55,835 nucleotides of DNA, from the NCBI GenBank assembly GCA_011526095.1, contig WYBA01000004.1, forward strand, positions 1-55,835. Direction: 5' to 3'. The stretch is from Myxococcales bacterium (GTDB taxonomy: Bacteria > Myxococcota_A > Polyangia > Haliangiales > Haliangiaceae). The notes beneath the pieces were generated by a model. The model saw nothing but the letters and a program-made list of their open reading frames with translations, did not search any database and was not told the origin of the DNA. Both the position numbers and the translations under genes were made by a program. This document shows, piece after piece, positions 35,632-43,144 of this stretch. Position 1 is the stretch's first letter; every line of letters begins with the position of its first letter.

Positions 35632-35784
35632 CGGGGGGACCTCCGAAAGCGAGGGAGCGAACAGGTTGCGCCGCTCTACCCCCCCGTGGACCGGACCGTC
35701 AACCCAGAAGTAGGCAGGTGTGTGCTTTCCGCGATCCCGATAACTTGCGTTCGTGAGGCTGAGTACGATTCCGTGCGTGAGCGT

Positions 35785-35827
35785 CCTGCTCGTCGCGTGA
35801 CCGGGTCACGCGACGTCGCCGAGCAGG
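35785..35827 (-). terminator. Strong hairpin at the rlmI stop codon
   Basis: GTCGCGTGAC (35792-35801) and GTCACGCGAC (35805-35814) pair perfectly around CGG. Outer arms CCTGCTC (35785-35791) and GAGCAGG (35821-35827) extend it, with a six-base bulge. The stop codon of rlmI (35806-35808) lies inside the right arm. It probably ends transcription of the rlmI operon. The 174-bp gap before the calcium-loop gene should hold that gene's own promoter. Confidence 0.5.
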
Positions 35828-37011
35828 AAGCTCAGGTAGCGGCCCTCGGGGAAGGCCGGCAGCACGGGGTGGTCCGAGGCGGCGCCGAGCACGTGGCGCA
35901 GCCGGACGCGGCGCCGGGTCTGGGCGCCGGCGCCGGCGAGCACGCCGAGCAGGTCTGCCTCGGTGACGTGGCTCGAGCACGAGGCGCTCGCGATCAGGCC
36001 CCCGGGCTCGACCACCTCGAGCGCCAGCGCGTTGAGCCGCTGGTAGGCGCGCAGCGCCTGGCCGCGCGCCTTCTCGCTCGGCGCGAAGCTCGGCGGATCG
36101 ACGATGACGATGTCCCAGCGGCGGCCGCGCGCGCGCGCCTGGTCGAGGAAGTCGAACGCGTCGGCGCACACCGCCTCGTGCGCCGAGGCGTCGACGCCGG
36201 AGCGCGCGAGGTTGTCGGCGACCGCCGCGACCGCGGGGGCCGCGAGGTCGACCGAGGTGACGCGCCGGGCCCCGCCGAGCGCGGCGTGGACGGAGAACCC
36301 GCCGGTGTAGCAGCACAGGTTGAGCACCGTCGCGCCGGCGGCGTGGGCGCCGATCAGCGCGCGGTTGTGGCGCTGGTCGAGGAAGAACCCGGTCTTCTGG
36401 CCGGCGCGGACGTCGACGGCGAACCGCGCGGCGCGCTCGTGCATCACCACCGGCGCCGCCGGGACGTCACCGAGCGCCTCGCCCTTGCCGCCGCGGCCGC
36501 GCGCGCCGCGGCTCCACGCGCCCGCCAGGGTCACGCCGGCCTCGCGGCAGCCGTCGAGGACCGCGGGCAGCAGCGGCCGCCACAGCGCGGCAGCGGCCTC
36601 GCCGTCGAACACCGCGACCGCGACGTCGCCGTAGCGGTCGAGGGTGAGGCCGGGCAGGGCGTCGTTCTCGCCGTGGACGAGGCGCCAGCCGTCGCTGTCG
36701 GCCAGCATCGGGTCGGCGACCCGGGCCGCGGCGGCGGCGCGGGCGCGGCCGTGTGCCCACGCCGCGTCGATCACCGCATCGGGATCGTCGTCCAGGACCC
36801 GGGCGCGGATCGGCGAGGCCGGGTCGACCATCGCCGCGCACACCGGGCCGTCGTCGTCCCAGATCGCGACCACGTCGCCGGCGCGGGTCCCGGCCGGCAG
36901 CGCGGGGAGGGCGCGATCGTAGATCCACGGGTGGCCGGCGCGGATCGCCGCGCGGAGCGGCTTGCCGAGGCGCGCCCGCGGGCGGCCGCCACCGGGCGCG
37001 CGAGCGCTCAC
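35806..37011 (-). CDS. rlmI: 23S rRNA (cytosine) methyltransferase, RlmI family
   Basis: The 401-residue protein has an N-terminal PUA-like domain (KPLRAAIRAGHPWIYDRAL, then AGDVVAIWDDDG), followed by a linker with GLTLDRYGDVAVAV and a SAM methyltransferase domain. The latter has QKTGFFLDQRHNR, NLCCYTGGFSVHAAL, VIVDPPSFAPSEK and the catalytic Cys in SASCSSHV. This is the RlmI/RlmK-like m5C fold; the precise target residue is assumed from the family. It follows the secreted-protein gene by seven bases on the same strand. Confidence 0.9.
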   Translation of the reverse strand: MSARAPGGGRPRARLGKPLRAAIRAGHPWIYDRALPALPAGTRAGDVVAIWDDDGPVCAAMVDPASPIRARVLDDDPDAVIDAAWAHGRARAAAAARVADPMLADSDGWRLVHGENDALPGLTLDRYGDVAVAVFDGEAAAALWRPLLPAVLDGCREAGVTLAGAWSRGARGRGGKGEALGDVPAAPVVMHERAARFAVDVRAGQKTGFFLDQRHNRALIGAHAAGATVLNLCCYTGGFSVHAALGGARRVTSVDLAAPAVAAVADNLARSGVDASAHEAVCADAFDFLDQARARGRRWDIVIVDPPSFAPSEKARGQALRAYQRLNALALEVVEPGGLIASASCSSHVTEADLLGVLAGAGAQTRRRVRLRHVLGAASDHPVLPAFPEGRYLSFLLGDVA

Positions 37012-37018
37012 GCGGCGA

Positions 37019-37879
37019 TCACTTCGCGACGGTGAACGAGGCGAGCTGGTAGGCGTGGATGAAGGCGTTGTGCACCATCACGACGCCGACGCCGTCGACC
37101 AGCCAGTAGAAGCTGTACAGGCCCTCGGGCAGCTCGTAGGGCTTGCCCTCCGCGCCGTCGATCGTGACCCGGCCGTGGGTCTCCACGCCGAGCTTGGTCG
37201 ACTTGGTGAAGCTGCCGGCCGCGGTGCCGACGGGCTCGGTGTCGGAGACCAGCACGACGCGGCGCTCGAGCTCGAGCTTGCCGGTGCCGAGCTTGGCGTC
37301 GGTGCCGGCCGTCGGCTGGCGCGCCCACGTCGCGATGACGTCGTCGTGCCACTCGGTGCCGTCGAGCTTGCCGGCGACGATGGGGAAGGTGTGGCCCTTG
37401 CGCTCGACGTTCGACAGCGGCGCGTTCCACGCACCGCCGGGCTCGCCGGCGAACCAGAACGACTCGGGCGAGGCGGTGAGCGTCGTCGCGGTGCAGGTCA
37501 GGGTGGTCTGCAGCGTGCGGTCGAGGAGCTTCTCGCTGTCCTTGCCGTTCTCCTTGACCGGGACGGCGTGGGTCGTCGTCTCGTCGAGCTTGACCGTCGT
37601 GACGGTGCCGGCGGTCTCGACCGCCGTGACCGTGACGACGACCTTGCGCGGCTGGATCGGGTAGAGCCGCGTCGCGCCCTCCGCCAGATCGGCCGCGCTG
37701 GGGTGCGCCACGGGCTCGTAGGTCCACGTGTTGCCGACCGTGAGCGGGATCGTCGTGATCCCGCACGCGCGGGCCACCTTGGGCTTCTTCTGGGCCAGGG
37801 CGGTGTCGCCGCCGGAGAGCGGAACCATCCCGACGGCGACGAGGGCTCCGGTGACCAGGACAAGACGAGTGGGCGTCAT
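37019..37879 (-). CDS. Secreted protein of unknown function
   Basis: The chosen start is ATG 37879, giving 286 residues; an upstream ATG (37921) would add 14 Arg-rich residues before the signal. The signal peptide ends at TALAQ (about residue 30). The mature protein is beta-rich with NTWTYEPVAH, VVVTVTAVETAGTVT, FWFAGEPGGAW, and LPEGLYSFYWLVDGVGV near the C-terminus. I do not recognise the family. Paired downstream with rlmI; the upstream neighbours are TPR lipoproteins across a 166-bp gap that contains a large inverted repeat. Confidence 0.65.
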   Translation of the reverse strand: MTPTRLVLVTGALVAVGMVPLSGGDTALAQKKPKVARACGITTIPLTVGNTWTYEPVAHPSAADLAEGATRLYPIQPRKVVVTVTAVETAGTVTTVKLDETTTHAVPVKENGKDSEKLLDRTLQTTLTCTATTLTASPESFWFAGEPGGAWNAPLSNVERKGHTFPIVAGKLDGTEWHDDVIATWARQPTAGTDAKLGTGKLELERRVVLVSDTEPVGTAAGSFTKSTKLGVETHGRVTIDGAEGKPYELPEGLYSFYWLVDGVGVVMVHNAFIHAYQLASFTVAK

Positions 37880-37938
37880 GGCGGGGGTCCGGCGTTCATA
37901 CGCCGCCCGGCGCCGACGCACAAGCGGCCCGGGGCTCG

Positions 37939-37989
37939 CCGCGGCTGACGCTGCGCGGCGCCGGCGCGGCGGCCGGACATCAGCCGCGG
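37939..37989. repeat. 10-bp perfect inverted repeat enclosing a GC-palindromic core
   Basis: CCGCGGCTGA (37939-37948) and TCAGCCGCGG (37980-37989) are exact complements. The 31-bp interior contains GCGCCGGCGC-type palindrome, so the whole could form a large hairpin or cruciform. It lies between two minus-strand genes, 56 bp past the TPR lipoprotein stop at 38046, where a terminator is expected. Confidence 0.45.
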
Positions 37990-38045
37990 AGCAGCCGGAC
38001 GTGGGACGGCGCCCCGCGCAAGCCTCGTGTCGACAGTCACTTGGC

Positions 38046-38675
38046 TCACTTGCCGAACACGCAGGCCGGGTCGGCGGAGCCCTCGCACATCCGCGCGATC
38101 AGGTCGCGGAACCGCGAGTCGCCGCGCATGTCCGCGAAGTCGGGATCGAGCGGCTTCTTGTTGCGGCCGAGCAGCTCGTCGAGCCGACCCTCCACCTGGG
38201 CCTTGCGGGAGGCGTGGTCGCGCATCTGCAGCAGGCGCTCGAGCAGGTTGATCGCGCACTGCTTGCGATCGATCCGGGCGTACACCGCGGCCAGCTTGTA
38301 CGTCGCGGTGACGTTGTACGGGTCGGCGAGCAGCGCGGTGATCAGCCCCTTGACCGCGTCCTCGACCAGGCCCTCGCGCGTGGCGCGGTCGAGGCCCTCG
38401 ACCTTGGACTGGTCGAAGTAGGAGACGCTCTCCTTGGCGAGGCGATCGGCCTCGGGGATGCTGCGCTGGTCGAAGCTCTTCGACGGCTGCTTGTCGTCGG
38501 GCGAGGTCGGCTCGCAGTCGGTCGGCGTGGTCGCGACCTCGGGCGGCTTGTCGACCGGCTTGGCGGCGGGGCGCAGCGGCGGCGGGGGCGGCGTCAGCGT
38601 GCCGCCGCCGCACGCGGTGAGCAGGAGCGCGGCGCCGGCGACGCCGGCGCGGAGCAGGGAGCGCGGGTGGGCCAT
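38046..38675 (-). CDS. TPR lipoprotein (paralogue of the adjacent one)
   Basis: The 209-residue product has a lipobox at Cys22 (LLTAC), a Pro-rich linker (PPPPPLRPA), then a TPR-like helical region with TATYKLAAVYARIDRKQCAINLLERLL. It ends in FADMRGDSRFRDLIARMCEG and VFGK. The helical core aligns with the upstream gene product (AATYALAKVYARLWRKGCAIKMLERLA), so the pair arose by duplication. Five bases separate the two genes. Predicted to be periplasmic, with the TolQ/ExbD-like genes upstream on the same strand. Confidence 0.8.
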   Translation of the reverse strand: MAHPRSLLRAGVAGAALLLTACGGGTLTPPPPPLRPAAKPVDKPPEVATTPTDCEPTSPDDKQPSKSFDQRSIPEADRLAKESVSYFDQSKVEGLDRATREGLVEDAVKGLITALLADPYNVTATYKLAAVYARIDRKQCAINLLERLLQMRDHASRKAQVEGRLDELLGRNKKPLDPDFADMRGDSRFRDLIARMCEGSADPACVFGK

Positions 38676-38680
38676 GACGT

Positions 38681-39274
38681 CTAGCGCCCCACGGCCTTCT
38701 TGGCGTCGTTGCGGAACCCGGCGAACGCGTCCTCGGACTCGACCGCGTCGATCAGGCCCTCGATCGTCGTCTGGCCGCCGAGCACGAACCGCGGGTTGAC
38801 CTGGAGCTTGGCGAGCCGCTCGAGCATCTTGATCGCGCAGCCCTTGCGCCACAGGCGCGCGTAGACCTTGGCGAGCGCGTAGGTCGCGGCGGCGTTGTAG
38901 TTGTCCTCGACGAGCGCCTTGCGGTACTCGTCGACGGCCTTGAGGTAGAACCGCGCCTTGTCGTTCTCGACGTCGGTGCCGCGGCCGCTGTCGTAGGCGG
39001 AGTCGCCCGCATCGAGGAACGGCGCCGCCTTGCTGCGGCTGTTCTTGGCCTTCGCGGGGTCCTCGGCCTGCTTGCTGTCGCACTCGTCGATCCACGCGAT
39101 CGTCGGCGCGGCCGGCCCGGCCGCCGCGGCGTCCTGCGGCTCCTTGGTCTTCTTGACCTTGGGCAGCTTGTCGGGCTTGCCCTTGTACGGTCCGCCGCAG
39201 CCGGCGCCGAGCGCGAACGCGCCCGTGATCACCGCCGCGACCGCGATCGACAACGTCGTTCCCCGGCGCATCAT
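38681..39274 (-). CDS. TPR lipoprotein
   Basis: Start ATG 39274 is used (a second ATG follows directly; one at 39310 would add 12 basic residues). Of 197 residues, the signal peptide ends in GAGC (lipid Cys26). A Lys/Pro-rich linker (KGKPDKLPKVKKTKEP) leads to a TPR-like core with VDEYRKALVEDNYNAAATYA, KVYARLWRKGCAIKMLERL and TTIEGLIDAVES. Paralogue of the gene at 38046. The basic linker could cross or contact peptidoglycan, which is inference. Confidence 0.8.
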   Translation of the reverse strand: MMRRGTTLSIAVAAVITGAFALGAGCGGPYKGKPDKLPKVKKTKEPQDAAAAGPAAPTIAWIDECDSKQAEDPAKAKNSRSKAAPFLDAGDSAYDSGRGTDVENDKARFYLKAVDEYRKALVEDNYNAAATYALAKVYARLWRKGCAIKMLERLAKLQVNPRFVLGGQTTIEGLIDAVESEDAFAGFRNDAKKAVGR

Positions 39275-39353
39275 GGCGGCGAAAATAGCACGGCGCCCAC
39301 GCGAGATCACTCGGGGGCGCCGGCACGGTGCGGCGAGGAGCGGTTGCCGATGT

Positions 39354-40076
39354 TCAGGCGCGCAGCCGCGCGGCGATCGCGCGGGCGAACGGCGCGACCG
39401 CGGCGAGCAGCAGCACGCCCGCGGCGGCGGCGGCGAGCGTCGCGCCCGGCGTGTAGCCCGCGGGGGTCACGGCGTTCACGCCGTCCGCGGCGTCGGCGAT
39501 CAGCAGGCCGGCCGCGCCGGTCAGCGCGAACAGGCCCCAGGTCCGCAGGTGGAGCAGCGCCCATGTGCCGGCGCCGGCGAGGCCGAGCGCGCCGAGCGCG
39601 AGCAGCGCCTCGGTCGCGGCGCCCTTGGGGGCGAGCGCGTAGAGCAGGATGTAGGGCAGGCTGACGCCGATCCGGATCACGGCCTTGCCGAGGCGGTGGA
39701 CGCCGTTGTCGTCGAGGTGGAACCGCGCGCGCCAGTCGGCCCGGCCGTCGAACAGCGTGGCGACCGAGTCGCCCCACAGCCCGAGTGCGACCACGGCGTG
39801 GGTGGCGCCGAAGAACAGGAAGATCGGCTCGGGCCCGAGCTGCCACAGCGCGACGCCCGTGGTGATCAGGCCGTAGAGCCCCAGGCCGATCGCGTACCAC
39901 CGCGCCCAGAAGTAGCCGGCGACGAGCGCGAAGAACGCCAGGCCGTAGACCCCGGCGAGCGCCGCGAACATCCCCTGGACCTCCGGCGGCGCCATCAGCG
40001 CGTTGAGCAGGAAGAACAGGCCGTAGAACGACAGGACCAGCGCGGCGATCGCGCGACGCTCACCGACGAGCTTCAT
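39354..40076 (-). CDS. Multi-pass inner-membrane protein of unknown function
   Basis: The 240-residue protein has about seven to eight hydrophobic segments. They include IAALVLSFYGLFFLLNALM, FAALAGVYGLAFFALVAGY, WYAIGLGLYGLITTGVALW, IFLFFGATHAVVALGLW, ALLALGALGLAGAGTWALL and the last ATLAAAAAGVLLLAAVAPF. A polar loop DGRADWRARFHLDDNGVHR separates the halves. I do not recognise a transporter or enzyme family. It is on the same strand as the ExbB/ExbD-like genes, 101 bp downstream of the second ExbD-like gene. Confidence 0.7.
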   Translation of the reverse strand: MKLVGERRAIAALVLSFYGLFFLLNALMAPPEVQGMFAALAGVYGLAFFALVAGYFWARWYAIGLGLYGLITTGVALWQLGPEPIFLFFGATHAVVALGLWGDSVATLFDGRADWRARFHLDDNGVHRLGKAVIRIGVSLPYILLYALAPKGAATEALLALGALGLAGAGTWALLHLRTWGLFALTGAAGLLIADAADGVNAVTPAGYTPGATLAAAAAGVLLLAAVAPFARAIAARLRA

Positions 40077-40177
40077 GACCTCGACTATGACCGAGATCGC
40101 GGGGGCCTGCCAGGGGCGTGTTGCCCGGCGCGGCGCGGCGACGGCCTCGCGCCCGCAAGCGCCGATCCGGGCTGCGT

Positions 40178-40747
40178 CTACGGCGCCTTGCCGACCGGCT
40201 CGTGCTTCTGCACGATGAGACGGAAGCGGCGGTAGCCGGCCTCCTTCTCCTTGGCGCTGTAGATCACGTCGAACAGCAGGCGGAACGGGGTCGTGCGGTC
40301 CGCGATGATCAGCAGCTCGGGCACCTTCGGCAGCGGCTTGCCCTTGTCGAGCAGCTTCTGCTCCTCGAGCTTGCGCAGCCCGCCGAGCACCCGGGACAGG
40401 TTGACGATCTTGTAGCCGCGGGCGCCGCCGTCCTTCTCCGCCGCGTCGACGCTGCCGCCGCGCACCGCGACGATCTCCTCGCCCTCGAGTACGATCGCCG
40501 TCGGCGTGATGATCAGGGTCGAGGCGCCCTCGGGCAGCGGCTCGTCGGACATCGAGCGGGGCAGGGACACCGAGCCCGCGGTCAACGCCGTGGCCGACAC
40601 CGACGCCTGGAAGATGAAGGCGACCAGCAGGATCGTCATCATGTCCATCATCGGCATGATGTTGAGGTACTTGATGTCCTCGCCCTCGGGGACGCGCTTG
40701 ACGGCCTTGCGGACGAGGCTGCGGAGCTCGCGCGGCGTGAAGCTCAT
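40178..40747 (-). CDS. ExbD/TolR-like biopolymer transport protein
   Basis: The 189-residue protein has a short cytoplasmic N-terminus, one membrane segment (about 30-48, NIMPMMDMMTILLVAFIFQA) with Asp35 at the proton-pathway position, and a periplasmic domain. That domain has STLIITPTAIVLEGEEI and the conserved ELLIIADRTTPFRLLFDVIYSAKEAG-like region near the end. The fold is that of ExbD/TolR stators. It lies 16 bases after the larger ExbD-like gene and belongs to the same operon as the ExbB-like channel protein. Confidence 0.88.
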   Translation of the reverse strand: MSFTPRELRSLVRKAVKRVPEGEDIKYLNIMPMMDMMTILLVAFIFQASVSATALTAGSVSLPRSMSDEPLPEGASTLIITPTAIVLEGEEIVAVRGGSVDAAEKDGGARGYKIVNLSRVLGGLRKLEEQKLLDKGKPLPKVPELLIIADRTTPFRLLFDVIYSAKEKEAGYRRFRLIVQKHEPVGKAP

Positions 40748-40763
40748 ACGAGCTCCTGGGGCT

Positions 40764-41588
<825 letters not shown>

Positions 41589-41623
41589 GGTGCGTCGACC
41601 TGGCGGCCCTGGCCGTTACGGTG

Positions 41624-42313
41624 TCAGGCGACCTCGTCCTTGTCGAGCGACGGCGACGCGCCGGGCGCGCGCTGCGCGCCGGTGGCGGCGCCGGCGCCGC
41701 CCTCCGCCAGCAGGTTCTCGAACCGCAGGCTGAACGCCTCGAGGTCGGCCACGACCTTCTTCTGCGCCGCGGACAGCAGCAGGTGGCCGATCATGCAGAG
41801 CAGCGCGATCGAGAGGCCGTACGCGGTGTTGTACATGGCCTCGGCGATGCCGTCGGACAGCGTCTTCTGGCGCTCGGCCGGGTTCGCGTCGCCGATGCCG
41901 GCGAACGTGCGGATCAGGCCGGTGATGGTGCCCAGCAGACCGGTCAGGGTGCAGATGTTCGCCATCGACCACAGCGCGCCGATCCGGGTCTTCACCTCGG
42001 GCAGCGCGTCGGTCATCGTCTCCTCCATCGCCTGGGCCACGGCGGCCTCGCCGCGGTGGAGCCGGTTGAGGCCCGCCTTGGCGACCCGGGCGACCGGGGC
42101 GGCGGTGGCGTCACACAGCTTCTTTGCGCGGTCGACGTTGTTCGCCGCGAGCAGCCGCTTGATCTGCTCGAGGAACGCCTTGGCGTTGAGGTGACCCTTG
42201 CCGAGGAAGTAGATCGCCCGCTCGACGATCAGTCCGATGACGATCGCGAGGAAGAACGTGTTGACGATGAAGAACGCCCCGCCCTTTTGAAAGACTTCGC
42301 TTAGCCAGTCCAT
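41624..42313 (-). CDS. ExbB/TolQ/MotA-type proton channel protein
   Basis: The 229-residue protein starts at ATG 42313. Three membrane helices are visible: about 12-36 (AFFIVNTFFLAIVIGLIVER), and the pair in LWSMANICTLTGLLGTITGL and YGLSIALLCMIGHLLLSAAQ. GLLGTITGLIRTFAGIG and the AEAMYNTAYGLSIAL helix are the proton-channel family signature. With two ExbD-like stators it should form an ion-driven motor in the inner membrane, comparable to TolQR, ExbBD or AglRQS. No TonB, TolA or TolB gene accompanies it; TPR lipoproteins do. It is first in its operon, with a tandem-repeat region upstream. Confidence 0.9.
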   Translation of the reverse strand: MDWLSEVFQKGGAFFIVNTFFLAIVIGLIVERAIYFLGKGHLNAKAFLEQIKRLLAANNVDRAKKLCDATAAPVARVAKAGLNRLHRGEAAVAQAMEETMTDALPEVKTRIGALWSMANICTLTGLLGTITGLIRTFAGIGDANPAERQKTLSDGIAEAMYNTAYGLSIALLCMIGHLLLSAAQKKVVADLEAFSLRFENLLAEGGAGAATGAQRAPGASPSLDKDEVA

Positions 42314-42450
42314 GGGGATGTCTCCGCCTCCGCGCGAGTGTCGGCTCTGGTTGTAAACGGGCTCGCGACCCAGCGTCAAGCGAGCGGGGCGCGAAAACCA
42401 CTGCCCTCACGGGAACTTACCTCGACCGAGGTGGGGCGATCCCGTGCGCT

Positions 42451-42550
42451 GACGCACGGGGCGTCCTCGGATCGACGCACGGGGCGTCCTCGGATCGACG
42501 CACGGGGCGTCCTCGGATCGACGCACGGGGCGTCCTCGGATCGACGCACG
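42451..42550. repeat. 23-bp tandem repeat, four full copies plus eight bases; each unit a small hairpin
   Basis: The unit GACGCACGGGGCGTCCTCGGATC repeats in register from 42451, 42474, 42497 and 42520, and a fifth begins at 42543 before diverging. This unit is written here in two parts: GACGCACGGGGCGTC then CTCGGATC. Within each, GACGC and GCGTC are complementary around ACGGG, so the array forms four successive hairpins. It lies in the 255-bp gap between the minus-strand ExbB-like gene (start 42313) and the lipoprotein gene ending at 42569. Confidence 0.9.
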
Positions 42551-42568
42551 TCGCGCGTTCGCGCGCGG

Positions 42569-43069
42569 TCACAGACCGGCGTCGGGCTGGGCGGCGCTCG
42601 GGTCGATCGCGCCGGCCTCGATCCAGCACCAGATCGCCTCGCGGGCCTCGAACGACAGCAGCGGCGAGTTGTACGGCATCGTGCCCGCCTCCTCGTCGAT
42701 CGGGCCGTCGGCGTGGCCGAGGATGACCATCAGGTAGCTGGCGGCGGGATCTCCGGGGACGACCCGCTGGAACTGGCTGAACAGCGTCGACGGCTGCCCG
42801 ACGAGCTGGGCGTGCGAGTCCCCGGGCTCGAGGCTGAGCTCGCCGGCCATCAGCGCGCGGCCCATGTGGCACACGCTGAAGTCGGCGCAGCTGGGGGAGA
42901 ACACGTTCTCCTGGATCCAGTCGAGGTTGGCCTGATCCTGGTTGGTGTCGCAGCTCGAGCCGACGGCCGCGTCGGGGCCGAGCGGGACGTCGTCGTCGCC
43001 GCCACAGCCGGCGAGAGAGGCGAGGGCGATCAGAGCGGCGCCGAGGGCGGGCACGGAAGGGAGCTGCAT
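42569..43069 (-). CDS. Lipoprotein with degenerate cytochrome c-like motif
   Basis: The 166-residue product starts at ATG 43069 (an upstream ATG at 43108 lacks a signal layout). A lipobox SLAGC places the lipid Cys22. The body begins LDWIQENVFSPSCADFSVCHMG, which matches the opening of myxobacterial cytochrome-like domains that read xxVF-PSC...CH. Here the spacing is C-x5-CH and not CxxCH, so covalent heme binding is doubtful. Later parts LMVILGHADGP and MPYNSPLLS and a Trp/Cys near IWCWIEAGA resemble the same family. Function is unknown. Confidence 0.72.
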   Translation of the reverse strand: MQLPSVPALGAALIALASLAGCGGDDDVPLGPDAAVGSSCDTNQDQANLDWIQENVFSPSCADFSVCHMGRALMAGELSLEPGDSHAQLVGQPSTLFSQFQRVVPGDPAASYLMVILGHADGPIDEEAGTMPYNSPLLSFEAREAIWCWIEAGAIDPSAAQPDAGL

Positions 43070-43144
43070 CGGGCGGCACGGTAGCACGCGCGATCCGCGC
43101 CCTCGCACCTCACCGCTGCTGGCAACCGCGCGACGCGGCGCCGA

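Noticed and set aside
32689..37035. Plus-strand open frame of about 1450 residues
   Set aside because: It is antisense to the calcium-loop, rlmI genes; Val/Ala/Arg-rich repeats mirror the real gene's repeats.
42451..42550. CRISPR-like repeats
   Set aside because: The units are directly adjacent with no unique spacers, and no cas genes occur in the window.
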